A DNA stretch of 64,000 nucleotides. Origin: Flavobacteriaceae bacterium UBA7302 (GTDB taxonomy: Bacteria; Bacteroidota; Bacteroidia; Flavobacteriales; Flavobacteriaceae). Position 1 is the first letter of the stretch; the number at the start of each line of letters is the position of its first letter. The stretch lies in contig DKQS01000009.1 in NCBI GenBank assembly GCA_002471825.1, positions 234,913 to 298,912 on the forward strand, read 5' to 3'. Below the pieces are notes generated by a model. That model made no database searches. It saw nothing but the letters and a program-made list of their open reading frames with translations, and had not been told where the DNA came from. Position numbers and translations under genes: made by a program. Below are positions 27,559 to 35,604 of the stretch, one piece after another.

Positions 27559-27840
27559 TTACAACGAAATTACTCCTTCAACTTTTTCAGCCTCCTTGTA
27601 ATATGCAATTACTTCGTCGGCATTTGAAACTTTTAACACTATTGAGACGCTAATATACTTTCCAGTTTTGGATTTTTTATTGTTGATAATCGCTCCCTTA
27701 TTATTGAATATATTTTGAATTTGATCGGCCTGATTACCAGAACTCGGAACAATAAATTTATACATGTAATCCGAAGGAAACTGAGTGGTTTCTTCCAATT
27801 GGGTTTTCAACTTTGCATAGAATGCATCTCTATCTTTCAT
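27559..27840 (-). CDS. DUF493 family protein
   Basis: The 93-residue protein contains FPSDYMYKFIVPSSGNQADQI and YISVSIVLKVSNADEVIAYY, the ferredoxin-like alpha-beta pattern of DUF493 (YbeD-like). No enzymatic residues are apparent; the fold resembles small-molecule-binding ACT-like domains, and a regulatory role is assumed for the family. It starts a minus-strand unit that continues into the parvulin genes. Confidence 0.82.
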   Translation of the reverse strand: MKDRDAFYAKLKTQLEETTQFPSDYMYKFIVPSSGNQADQIQNIFNNKGAIINNKKSKTGKYISVSIVLKVSNADEVIAYYKEAEKVEGVISL

Positions 27841-27858
27841 AAACGTTTTAAATGGCTA

Positions 27859-27906
27859 CAAATTTACACTAAAATTAATTTTATTGGCTTGTTCCTATTA
27901 ATTTTG
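27859..27906. promoter_or_regulatory. Divergent candidate promoter boxes between DUF493 and the NTPase gene
   Basis: The minus strand reads TAAATTTG at 27859-27866 (18 bases before the DUF493 start) and the plus strand reads TAATTTTG at 27899-27906 (48 bases before the NTPase start). Both match TAnnTTTG, but neither has a TTG at the usual distance. Confidence 0.4.
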
Positions 27907-27953
27907 TAGCTTCACTAAAAGAAGTACCACAAGCACTTTTTTATTCGGCCTAT

Positions 27954-28490
27954 ATGCAGCAAAAAATCGTTTTTTTTGGGGGACCAGGAACAGGTAAAAC
28001 AACCATTATCAATGAATTGAAAAAATTGGGATATCCTTGTCTTGATGAAATATCTAGAGAAATCACTGCCAAAGCACAAAAAGAGGGCATTTCCCAACTA
28101 TTTCTGGAGGATCCTCTGTTGTTTAGTAGCAAACTCCTCGAAGGTCGAGAAATGCAGTTTAAAAGCGCCAATGAACTGAATGAGCCCGTAGTGTTTTTTG
28201 ATCGTGGACTTCCTGAAGTTTTTGGCTACATGGATTATCTAGGAACCGAATATCCAGATAGATTTGTTGAAAAAAGCAAGGCGTATCGCTATCAGAAAGT
28301 AATTCACTTCCCTGTTTGGGAGAAAATCTACACCACTGATGACGAGCGTTATGAATCTCTGGTTGAAGCACAAAAAATCGAAAAATACCTCATTGATGCC
28401 TACGAAAGTTTGGGCTACACGGTGCATTCCATACCCTTTGGGTCTATTGAACAGCGGACGCGATACATTCTGAACTTGATTAACGATTAG
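27954..28490 (+). CDS. AAA-type P-loop NTPase (NadR/AAA_28-like)
   Basis: The 178-residue protein has Walker A GGPGTGKTT near residues 9-17, FFDRGLPEVFGY as the Walker B-like stretch, and a helical rest including RYESLVEAQKIEKYL. It is like the AAA_28 or NadR kinase-type nucleotide-binding domains found alone in Bacteroidota. No nicotinamide-adenylyltransferase part is present. It lies 3 bases upstream of recQ, so both are on one mRNA. A kinase-like role is possible; substrate unknown. Confidence 0.8.
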   Translation: MQQKIVFFGGPGTGKTTIINELKKLGYPCLDEISREITAKAQKEGISQLFLEDPLLFSSKLLEGREMQFKSANELNEPVVFFDRGLPEVFGYMDYLGTEYPDRFVEKSKAYRYQKVIHFPVWEKIYTTDDERYESLVEAQKIEKYLIDAYESLGYTVHSIPFGSIEQRTRYILNLIND

Positions 28491-28493
28491 CCC

Positions 28494-30389
28494 TTGAGCA
28501 ATAAGTTAGAAATACTACAACGTTACTGGGGCTATTCTTTATTTCGACCCAAACAGGAAGAGATCATCTCCTCTGTCCTCAACGGAGATGATGTGTTGGC
28601 AGTCCTTTCTACAGGAAGTGGAAAATCTTTGTGTTTTCAAGTACCTGCATTGGTCAAAGATGGCATTTGTATTGTGATTTCACCCCTGATTGCTTTGATT
28701 CAGAATCAGGTAGAAGAACTCAAAGAGCAAGGTATAAAAGCAGCCTACATACCTTCGGGATCATCGCCTTCGGATGTAGTACGAATCTTAGACAATGTCT
28801 CATTTGACGGCAGTAAATTTCTTTACCTATCTCCAGAACGATTGCAATCCAAAGTTGTTCAAACCAAAATTAAGGAGTTCACTATTGGTCTTATTGCTAT
28901 CGATGAAGCCCATTGCATTTCAGAATGGGGACATGATTTCAGACCTTCTTTCAGAAACATCAACATTCTCAGAGAAATTTGTCCCGATACCAATTGGATC
29001 GCCTTAACAGGAACAGCCACGAAAAAAGTGACAACCGACATCACTAAAAGTCTCGTATTTGAAAATCCGAAAGTTTATAAAGAATCCCTGGTAAAGGAAA
29101 ATATATCCTATCGAATTTTAGACCTAGAGAACAAAGAAGGCAAGCTTTTGGACATTCTCAAAAAGTTCACTAAACCAAGCATCATTTATTGCAATAGTCG
29201 AAACAAAACGGAGCGTGTGGCAAGCTTCTTAAATACCCATCAAATTGATGCCGTTTTTTACCATGCCGGGCTGGATGAAAAAGAGAAAATTTTTCAGTTT
29301 GAAAAGTGGATGAATGAAGAAGCAAAAGTAATGGTTGCAACCACTGCTTTCGGAATGGGAATTAACAAGAAAAATGTTGGCTTGATTTTGCACATTGATT
29401 TGCCAACGAGCATTGAAAATTATGTGCAGCAAGTTGGACGAGCGGGTCGTGATGGAAAGAAGGCTTTTGGGGTTCTCTTAAAAAATAGCAATGATGTTCG
29501 AATCCAAAATGAAAATCTACAAAATTCGATTCCGACGATTTCCGAAATAAGAAATATTTACAGAAAGTTATTCCAACAATACCAAATTGCAACCGGAGAA
29601 ATTTCTGAAGAATTTTATTTTTTTGACAATCTTACCTTTTCAAAAAAGTATGATTTCCAACCAAAAAAAGTAGCGACAACTTTACAAATTTTACAGAGCA
29701 ACGGAATTGTAGAATTTAGCGCCAACCAAAATGAGAAATCCACGATTCAGTTTATCACTAGCAGTAAAATAGTGATAAACTACGCTATAAGAAATATCTA
29801 TATTAAAAAGTTTATTAATTCATTATTAAGAAAATACACTGGATTATATAAACAAAAGGTTTATATCAATGAATACGAGCTTTCAAGACTGAATCAGATA
29901 CCCTTTCAAGAGGTTGTTGGACACCTTCAACAGCTTGAAAGAGACAAAATCATCAACTACTCTCCTCAAAAAAAAGGAACAAAAATCCGATTCTTACACC
30001 CACGGGAAGATGACTACACGATCAATAAAATTGGTCCTGAAATAGAATCCTATCTGAATCAAAAGAAGTCAAAAAGCAAGGATCTCTTGCAATTCATTTC
30101 GAATAAAACTGTCTGTAGAAAAATTCAAATCGCGACCTACTTTGATGAAAAAAATGGAAAGAATTGCGGAAAATGTGATGTGTGTTTGTCAAAAACAAAC
30201 CATCCAAAATTGAATATTTCAGACCAGATAATTCAATTATTGGAATCCAAAAACGAATTATCTTCAAGAGAAATCTGCCTGGAAATTGAAGCCCCAGAGA
30301 AGATGATTTTAATACATTTGCAAGAGCTGTTGGCAGTCGAAAAAATTAAGCAAACCGAATACAATAAATACCGATTAAATGAGTCGTAA
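28494..30389 (+). CDS. recQ: RecQ-family ATP-dependent DNA helicase
   Basis: The 631-residue protein uses a TTG start at 28494, three bases after the NTPase stop; no ATG lies before the conserved YWGYSLFRPKQEEII block, so TTG is needed. It shows Walker A STGSGKS (about 39-45), DEAHCISEWGHDFRP, LTGTATKKV, and MGINKKNVGLILHIDLPTSIENYVQQ with VGRAGRDG. The C-terminal zinc site is visible as CRK plus NCGKCDVC. RecQ unwinds DNA 3' to 5' in recombination repair. There is no HRDC domain at the C-terminus. The end overlaps fmt by 11 bases. Confidence 0.93.
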   Translation: MSNKLEILQRYWGYSLFRPKQEEIISSVLNGDDVLAVLSTGSGKSLCFQVPALVKDGICIVISPLIALIQNQVEELKEQGIKAAYIPSGSSPSDVVRILDNVSFDGSKFLYLSPERLQSKVVQTKIKEFTIGLIAIDEAHCISEWGHDFRPSFRNINILREICPDTNWIALTGTATKKVTTDITKSLVFENPKVYKESLVKENISYRILDLENKEGKLLDILKKFTKPSIIYCNSRNKTERVASFLNTHQIDAVFYHAGLDEKEKIFQFEKWMNEEAKVMVATTAFGMGINKKNVGLILHIDLPTSIENYVQQVGRAGRDGKKAFGVLLKNSNDVRIQNENLQNSIPTISEIRNIYRKLFQQYQIATGEISEEFYFFDNLTFSKKYDFQPKKVATTLQILQSNGIVEFSANQNEKSTIQFITSSKIVINYAIRNIYIKKFINSLLRKYTGLYKQKVYINEYELSRLNQIPFQEVVGHLQQLERDKIINYSPQKKGTKIRFLHPREDDYTINKIGPEIESYLNQKKSKSKDLLQFISNKTVCRKIQIATYFDEKNGKNCGKCDVCLSKTNHPKLNISDQIIQLLESKNELSSREICLEIEAPEKMILIHLQELLAVEKIKQTEYNKYRLNES

Positions 30390-31332
30390 AAAATCACCAA
30401 GAATTGTCTTTATGGGCACCCCAGATTTCGCCGTCACAATTTTAGATAAATTGGTGGAAAACGATTACCATATTGTAGGTGTTATTACGGCTCCTGACAA
30501 ACCAGCTGGACGGGGAAGAAAATTACGTGCTTCAGCGGTTAAAAACTACGCAGTTGAGAAAGGACTTCATTTGATGCAACCTGCAAAATTGAGAGACGAA
30601 GCTTTCTTGAGAGAATTGGAATCCTTGAAACCCGACTTGCAAATAGTAGTTGCTTTTCGAATGCTTCCTAAAGTGGTTTGGAATTTGCCCAAAATGGGCA
30701 CTTTTAACCTGCATGCATCACTCCTACCCGATTATCGCGGTGCAGCACCAATTCACTGGGCAATTATTAATGGAGAGTCTAAAACCGGAGTAACCACCTT
30801 TTTTATTGATGATAAAATTGATACGGGCGAAATCATTGCTTCCAAGGAGTTGGATATTGAACAAGACGAAACAGTAGGCTCTTTGCATGACAAACTGATG
30901 TATTTAGGTGCCGATCTCGTTTGTGAAACGGTGGATATGATCTCAGCGAACGAAGTGCAGACAACCAAACAACCAACTGCTATCGATAAGTTGGCTCCAA
31001 AACTCACCCCAGAGAACACTAAAATAGACTGGGAACAACCTTTAGATCATATTTATAATAAAGTCAGAGGGCTGAATCCTTTTCCAGCATCATGGACATC
31101 CATTCTAAATAATAATGAAAGCACAACGGCTAAAATCTATCAAGTCGACAAAGAATTCTGTCAGCATCATCATCCCGTTGGGAAGATTGTGGTCGAACAC
31201 AGAAAATTAAAAGTGGCAGTAAAAGACGGATTTCTAATCATTGATGAAATTAAGCTATCTGGAAAACGGAAAATGCCTGTTCGCGATCTTCTAAATGGAT
31301 ACTCCTTTTCTGAAGACTCCAAAATGTTCTAA
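30379..31332 (+). CDS. fmt: Methionyl-tRNA formyltransferase
   Basis: The 317-residue protein has RIVFMGTPDFAV at the N-terminus, the 10-formyltetrahydrofolate site with NLHASLLPDYRGAAPIHWAI (Asn, His and SLLP residues) and DTGEII, and the C-terminal OB-like domain (KIYQVDKEF). It formylates the methionine on initiator tRNA. Length is normal for the family. It overlaps recQ and is followed by the HU promoter. Confidence 0.96.
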   Translation: MSRKKSPRIVFMGTPDFAVTILDKLVENDYHIVGVITAPDKPAGRGRKLRASAVKNYAVEKGLHLMQPAKLRDEAFLRELESLKPDLQIVVAFRMLPKVVWNLPKMGTFNLHASLLPDYRGAAPIHWAIINGESKTGVTTFFIDDKIDTGEIIASKELDIEQDETVGSLHDKLMYLGADLVCETVDMISANEVQTTKQPTAIDKLAPKLTPENTKIDWEQPLDHIYNKVRGLNPFPASWTSILNNNESTTAKIYQVDKEFCQHHHPVGKIVVEHRKLKVAVKDGFLIIDEIKLSGKRKMPVRDLLNGYSFSEDSKMF

Positions 31333-31438
31333 AGCCCTTATATTGCTGTAAATATCAGGAATCCAACTCTTCTTTTTCGTTCTTATTAACAATTAGGTAA
31401 CATTTATTAACAAAACATCCCTTTTTGAGGGGTCAAAT

Positions 31439-31468
31439 TTGCGTAAACCCTTATTACGTCTATATTTG
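31439..31468 (+). promoter_or_regulatory. Promoter of the HU gene
   Basis: TTG (31439-31441), 19-base spacer, TATATTTG (31461-31468): a perfect Bacteroidota promoter. The predicted leader is about 45 bases. Confidence 0.85.
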
Positions 31469-31520
31469 TTAAGCGTTATAGCAAATTTTTTATTCAATTA
31501 ATTTTAAAATCAGTTTTATT

Positions 31521-31793
31521 ATGAACAAATCAGATTTAATCGAGGCAATGGCTGCAGATGCAGGAATTTCTAAAGTAGCAGCGAAAGCAGCTTTAGAGTC
31601 TTTTACAGGAAGCGTAACTTCTGCATTAAAAAAAGGAGATAAAGTATCTTTAGTAGGTTTTGGAACTTTTTCAGTTTCTAAAAGAGCTGCTAGAAGCGGT
31701 AGAAATCCTCAAACTGGTAAAACAATCCAAATTGCAGCAAAAAATGTAGCTAAATTTAAAGCTGGTGCTGGATTAAGTGATGCTGTAAACTAA
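31521..31793 (+). CDS. HU-type DNA-binding protein
   Basis: The 90-residue protein has the HU/IHF layout: MNKSDLIEAMAADAGISK helices, the VSLVGFGTFSVSKRAARSGRNPQTGKTIQI beta-arm with the proline at the tip, and a C-terminal helix. It bends and packs DNA as a nucleoid protein. It has its own strong promoter upstream and a strong terminator downstream, so it is a single-gene unit, and its codons look highly adapted (many GCT/GCA/AAA), as expected for an abundant protein. Confidence 0.96.
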   Translation: MNKSDLIEAMAADAGISKVAAKAALESFTGSVTSALKKGDKVSLVGFGTFSVSKRAARSGRNPQTGKTIQIAAKNVAKFKAGAGLSDAVN

Positions 31794-31815
31794 GAGTATC
31801 TAAATTAAACTTACA

Positions 31816-31847
31816 AACTCTCTAATTCAATTAGAGAGTTTTTTTTT
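31816..31847 (+). terminator. Intrinsic terminator of the HU gene
   Basis: AACTCTCTAATT (31816-31827) and AATTAGAGAGTT (31829-31840) form a perfect inverted repeat, followed directly by seven more T. Confidence 0.9.
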
Positions 31848-31872
31848 GCACTTTTTTTAGCTACATTTACTT

Positions 31873-32430
31873 GTGTCTTCTCAAGAACTACATAAAGGAA
31901 ATTTGCTGATTGCTCAGCCCAATATTATCAATGACAATTCTTTTAACAGAAGCATTATTTTATTGACCGAGCATACGCCTGTGAGCTCCGTAGGATTCAT
32001 CTTAAACAGGCCCTTGGACTGCACAGTGAAAGATCTCTTGCCTGAAATTGACTGTGGTTTTCAAATCTACGAAGGCGGACCAGTGGAACAGGAAAATTTA
32101 TACTTTGTGCATCGCGTTCCGCATTTGATTGGTGATAGCATGGAAATTGGCGATGGTATCTGCTGGGGAGGTAATTTCGAATCCTTAAAAAGCCTTTTAA
32201 ACAAAGGATTACTTCAAGAAGATGAAGTTCGTTTTTTCTTGGGTTATTCAGGCTGGGGAAAAGATCAGTTGAAAAATGAAATTAGAACCGACTCTTGGTT
32301 TGTTTCTAAAGATCCTATATACAGTATCCTTTCAACAGATATCAGTTCCTTATGGCGCGATAAAATCATCAAGAAAGGTGGTACTTACAAACTTTGGGCA
32401 AACGCTCCCAAAGACGTGAGCCTCAATTAG
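31873..32430 (+). CDS. YqgE/AlgH family protein
   Basis: The 185-residue protein needs the GTG at 31873 as start, because the family N-terminus (HKGNLLIAQPNIINDNSFNRSIILLTEH) follows at once. Further family blocks are GFILNRPL, YEGGPVEQENLYFVHR and FLGYSGWGKDQLKNEI. YqgE/AlgH proteins are widespread and of poorly known function. The box TACATTTA at 31862-31869 lies only 4 bases before the GTG, so a transcript from it would have almost no leader; it may simply be chance. It converges with the aminotransferase gene, sharing stop codons. Confidence 0.9.
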   Translation: MSSQELHKGNLLIAQPNIINDNSFNRSIILLTEHTPVSSVGFILNRPLDCTVKDLLPEIDCGFQIYEGGPVEQENLYFVHRVPHLIGDSMEIGDGICWGGNFESLKSLLNKGLLQEDEVRFFLGYSGWGKDQLKNEIRTDSWFVSKDPIYSILSTDISSLWRDKIIKKGGTYKLWANAPKDVSLN

Positions 32431-33257
32431 CCTGTTATTTCAGACACCTTCAAACTATTCGCCAAGGCCAAGGATACTTTGGGCGTAAATTTCTTTTTCT
32501 TATACTGCGTTACGGGCTGAACTCCCATAATGGCATTGGTAATAAATACCTCGTCTGCTTTTTGTATTTCAAAAGGAGAAAAAGAGGCCTCTTCTATTTT
32601 ATAATCTGGATGCTTGGTGAGGATGTCAATCATTTTTTTTCGAACAATACCTTTTAAACAGCCATCGGTTAAAGGCGGTGTTTTTATGGTGTTCCCTTTT
32701 ACAATGAATATATTCCCATTGGTTACTTCAGCAACATTCTTTTGCTCGTTTACCAAAACACAATTGTCCAACTCGTTTTCCTTAGCAAAAATACTCGCTA
32801 AGGTGTTCAGCATTTTATTGTTGGTTTTGATGGTAGATAACAAGCCAGAATAGACATAAAAATCTTTGAAAACATCAATTTTGTATTCCTCGCGAACCGG
32901 ATTTACCAAAGGCGAAACCTTGATCAAATAACTAATGGTATTCTTTTCTGGAGTATAATAACCACCTTCATCTCGAAAGACAGACAATCGAACGCGGTAT
33001 TGTGGGGAATCGTCCTGTAGTTTCACGGTTTTCATAATCTCCTCTTGCAAAAACTCCAAGGTGAAAGACATCGGAATCTTCATTCGCATCATTCGCATAG
33101 AAGCCATTAGACGGAAGTAATGATCTTCCATAAAAACTACTCGATTGTTCGAAACTTTTATGGTTTCAAAAACGGAGTCTCCGTACAAGAATGCTCGGTT
33201 ATTAATAGACAACGAAACATTCTCTTCAAACAACAATTCACCGTTAACATTTACCAT
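32427..33257 (-). CDS. Class IV aminotransferase (4-amino-4-deoxychorismate lyase or branched-chain aminotransferase type)
   Basis: The 276-residue protein has the fold-type IV PLP blocks: NNRAFLYGDSVFETIKV near the N-terminus, the Lys region KTNNKMLNTLASIFAKE near 140-156, NVAEVTNGNIFIVKGN and TPPLTDGCLKGIVRKK (phosphate-binding). The choice between PabC (folate) and IlvE or D-amino-acid type cannot be made safely; the moderate length and single-gene context favour a PabC-like lyase. It converges with yqgE at a shared TTAG. Confidence 0.85.
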   Translation of the reverse strand: MVNVNGELLFEENVSLSINNRAFLYGDSVFETIKVSNNRVVFMEDHYFRLMASMRMMRMKIPMSFTLEFLQEEIMKTVKLQDDSPQYRVRLSVFRDEGGYYTPEKNTISYLIKVSPLVNPVREEYKIDVFKDFYVYSGLLSTIKTNNKMLNTLASIFAKENELDNCVLVNEQKNVAEVTNGNIFIVKGNTIKTPPLTDGCLKGIVRKKMIDILTKHPDYKIEEASFSPFEIQKADEVFITNAIMGVQPVTQYKKKKFTPKVSLALANSLKVSEITG

Positions 33258-33300
33258 TTCTAAAATTTAGAATGCAAAATTACAACTTATTACACGGTAT

Positions 33301-33325
33301 AAAAAAACTCAGCCGAGGCTGAGTT
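33301..33325 (-). terminator. Intrinsic terminator of the START-like gene
   Basis: AACTCAGCC (33306-33314) and GGCTGAGTT (33317-33325) form a 9-bp stem with a 2-base turn; on the minus strand it is followed by a run of T (33301-33307). It separates the START-like gene from the aminotransferase gene. Confidence 0.8.
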
Positions 33326-33349
33326 CATAAATTTTTCTGAAATCGGAAT

Positions 33350-33730
33350 CTAAGCTCCAATTGTGTGTTTTAGTTCGTCGATTTGATTCTCCCAGAGTTG
33401 TTTGGATTCTTCCACCTCATCGTCATCGGCAAAATCGGTAATGAACAAGGAGACATCTTTGGTAAGTGCATCTACAATAATGCGAAATTCGAAGTAACTT
33501 TCATCATCTTCACTCTCCAACCATTTGAACTTGATACGTTCGTCATTCCTTTTTAAAAGAACTTCAGCCTTTTCTTCTTCTCCATCCCAAATAAAGGAAT
33601 AGACCTTTCCTCTTGAATTTACTTTATCAGCAAACCACTCTTGAAGATTGGAAGGTGACGATAAGTATTGGAATAATAGGTTTGGCGAAGCGTGAATAGG
33701 GACTTCAATTTCATATTTTACTTTACTCAT
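33350..33730 (-). CDS. START-like/SRPBCC domain protein
   Basis: The 126-residue protein begins with YEIEVPIHASPNLLFQYLSSPSNLQEWFAD, the N-terminal strand and helices of SRPBCC (START-like, AHSA1-like) domains, and ends with the long C-terminal helix (ESKQLWENQIDELKHTI). Such folds make a hydrophobic ligand cavity. It is a conserved single-domain protein in Flavobacteriia. Ligand unknown. The C-terminal part is strongly acidic (DFADDDEVEESK). Confidence 0.85.
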   Translation of the reverse strand: MSKVKYEIEVPIHASPNLLFQYLSSPSNLQEWFADKVNSRGKVYSFIWDGEEEKAEVLLKRNDERIKFKWLESEDDESYFEFRIIVDALTKDVSLFITDFADDDEVEESKQLWENQIDELKHTIGA

Positions 33731-33794
33731 TATATACCAGTTGATGTGCCAATATAGTCATTAATTCCATTTAAAAAAAATGTATTTCTTCAAC

Positions 33795-33824
33795 TTGAAA
33801 ATCTCTAAATTTGATTTATATTTG
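33795..33824 (+). promoter_or_regulatory. Promoter of tRNA-Met
   Basis: TTG (33795-33797), 19-base spacer, TATATTTG (33817-33824): a perfect consensus promoter that starts transcription a few bases before the tRNA. Confidence 0.85.
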
Positions 33825-33838
33825 CAACCTCAAAATCC

Positions 33839-33912
33839 GGCGAGGTAGCTCAGGTGGTTAGAGCGCAGGATTCATAACCCTGAGGTCGGGGGTTCAAGTC
33901 CCCCCTTCGCTA
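33839..33912 (+). tRNA. tRNA-Met (anticodon CAT)
   Basis: The 74-base sequence folds as a cloverleaf: acceptor GGCGAGG with CTTCGCT (two G-U pairs), D stem GCTC/GAGC, anticodon stem CAGG/CCTG with loop TTCATAA, T stem GGGGG/CCCCC with TTCAAGT, discriminator A. CCA is not encoded. The anticodon stem lacks the three G-C pairs of initiator tRNA, so I read it as elongator Met. A CAT anticodon could also be the lysidine-modified Ile tRNA; this needs tRNAscan-type scoring. Confidence 0.93.
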
Positions 33913-33913
33913 C

Positions 33914-33940
33914 AAAGCAGCTTTTTAAGCTGCTTTTTTT
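33914..33940 (+). terminator. Intrinsic terminator after tRNA-Met
   Basis: AAAGCAGCTT (33914-33923) pairs with AAGCTGCTTT (33927-33936) around TTT, followed by more T to 33940. Confidence 0.88.
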
Positions 33941-33946
33941 ATTTCC

Positions 33947-34600
33947 CTAGATTTGTTTTAGTTGATCTCCAAAAAACAACACCAACAGAATGGGAATCGA
34001 TAGAATGATGATGAGGGTGGTGTTGGCAGAAAATAAGATAGGATTCAGGAGCAACGTCACTACGAAACCTCCAATGGCTCCTCCTAAGTGTGCCGAATGA
34101 CCAACATTGCCTAATTGCTTCTTCATTCCGTAAATCGAATAAAGCAAATACCCCAACGCAAACACATAACCCGGAATGGGAATGGGAATAAAGAAAAGAT
34201 ACAACTCCATTGCAGGATATAGTAATATGGAAGAATATACAATTCCTGACACAGCTCCAGATGCCCCAACAGCACTGTAATAAGGCTCATCCTTATGATA
34301 ATAGAGTGAATACAAATTACCCGCAAGCAAGCTCACCAGATAAATAATGATAAAGTCATTGGTTCCTAAAAACCGGGCCACAATATCACCAAATAAATAC
34401 AGTGCATACATGTTGAAAAGTAGGTGCAGCCAGTCTACATGAAGAAAACCAGAGGTAACCAATCGGTACTTTTCTTCTCCCAAGGCCCTTCCAACCTGAA
34501 ACTTGAATCGATCTAAAAACCCGTAGTCATTGAAACCCTTCATCGAAACCAAAACGTTGGCTAGGATAAACAACAAAACAATCATACTCACATTTCCCAT
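33947..34600 (-). CDS. Rhomboid-family intramembrane serine protease
   Basis: The 217-residue protein has six hydrophobic segments, the HxxxN motif of rhomboids (His59, Asn63 in HLLFN), the catalytic serine in VGASGAVSG (Ser114) and the catalytic histidine in HSAHLGGAIGG (His171). It cleaves substrates within the inner membrane. There is no extra domain. It runs toward the tRNA terminator on the opposite strand and is a single-gene unit. Confidence 0.94.
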   Translation of the reverse strand: MGNVSMIVLLFILANVLVSMKGFNDYGFLDRFKFQVGRALGEEKYRLVTSGFLHVDWLHLLFNMYALYLFGDIVARFLGTNDFIIIYLVSLLAGNLYSLYYHKDEPYYSAVGASGAVSGIVYSSILLYPAMELYLFFIPIPIPGYVFALGYLLYSIYGMKKQLGNVGHSAHLGGAIGGFVVTLLLNPILFSANTTLIIILSIPILLVLFFGDQLKQI

Positions 34601-34659
34601 AGGATCACAAAATTAAAATACGCGCTTGAATTTAGTATTTAGTTGTGCTCAAAAATACT

Positions 34660-34667
34660 GATATTTG
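34660..34667 (+). promoter_or_regulatory. Possible -7 box before the acyltransferase gene
   Basis: GATATTTG, one mismatch from TAnnTTTG, lies 16 bases before the ATG at 34684. No TTG at normal spacing. Its position argues against a start further upstream at 34645. Confidence 0.35.
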
Positions 34668-34683
34668 CATCATTAACATAAAT

Positions 34684-35604
34684 ATGGGTTTTCTACTATT
34701 TATTATTGTCTATCCGCTTGTTTGGATGATCTCTCGACTACCAATGAGAGTGCTGTATATTGTATCAGACTTCTTTTTCTTTTTGATTTTTTACGTTTTC
34801 AATTATAGAAAGAAAGTGGTGATGCAAAATCTCACCTTGGCCTTTCCTGAGAAAGACGAAAAAGAAAAGCGTGGCATTATGAAGGCCTTTTTCAAGCACT
34901 TCATTGACATTATGATTGAAAGTGTCAAAGGGCTTTCTATTTCAGAAAAAGAAATGCAAAGACGTTATGTGTTTAAAAACCCCGAATTGGTTAAGAAATA
35001 CGTAGCCGAAGAACGCAGTATCACCATGGTAGGTGCGCATCAAGCGAATTGGGAATGGTCGATCAGTATGCCACTTTGGGTAAAGGTAAATTCCTACGCG
35101 GCTTATACAAAATTAGCCAACCCGTACTTCGAAAAGGTCGTAAAACGGATGCGTGAAAAATTCGGATTCATTGGTTACAAAACCACCAATACCATTAAGA
35201 ATATCCAGAACAACTTTAAGAATGGAACCCAAGGTTTATACCTTTTGTTAAGTGATCAATCTCCACAATTGCCTAAAACATATTATTGGAGTTCTTTTAT
35301 GGGGGTTAACGTTCCTGTGCATACGGGAGCAGAAGTATTGGCGAAACGCTTTGATATGGTGATCATCAATTACAGTGTTACGAAGGTGAAAAGAGGGTAT
35401 TTTGAAGTTGATTTTGAGCTAATTAGCGATCAACCCAAGGATCACGAAAACTTTGAGCTCACCGAAAAATACTTACGAATAACAGAGCGAAATATCAAAA
35501 AGCAACCAGAGTACTATTTATGGTCGCACCGCAGGTTTAAACATCGCGATAGCTACCAAGAATGGAAAGAAAATTTTGCTCCTAAGAATAAAACCAAGAA
35601 GTAA
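34684..35604 (+). CDS. Lipid A biosynthesis (LpxL/HtrB-like) acyltransferase
   Basis: I use the ATG at 34684, which gives 306 residues and opens with a membrane anchor (MGFLLFIIVYPLVWMISRLP). The HX4E acyltransferase motif is visible in GAHQANWEWS, followed by LLLSDQSPQLPKTYYWSSFMG and GAEVLAKRFDMVIINYSV, as in late acyltransferases of lipid A. It would add a secondary acyl chain to lipid A at the inner membrane. Bacteroidota may also use such enzymes for other lipids. It overlaps the convergent aminotransferase gene by 23 bases. Confidence 0.88.
   Translation: MGFLLFIIVYPLVWMISRLPMRVLYIVSDFFFFLIFYVFNYRKKVVMQNLTLAFPEKDEKEKRGIMKAFFKHFIDIMIESVKGLSISEKEMQRRYVFKNPELVKKYVAEERSITMVGAHQANWEWSISMPLWVKVNSYAAYTKLANPYFEKVVKRMREKFGFIGYKTTNTIKNIQNNFKNGTQGLYLLLSDQSPQLPKTYYWSSFMGVNVPVHTGAEVLAKRFDMVIINYSVTKVKRGYFEVDFELISDQPKDHENFELTEKYLRITERNIKKQPEYYLWSHRRFKHRDSYQEWKENFAPKNKTKK

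Noticed and set aside
31862..31869. TACATTTA as promoter of a leaderless yqgE mRNA
   Set aside because: One mismatch to the consensus, no -33 at normal spacing, and too close to the start codon.
33839..33940. tRNA-Met as an integration site of a genomic island
   Set aside because: No integrase is nearby and I saw no second copy of the tRNA 3' end; the flanking genes are housekeeping.
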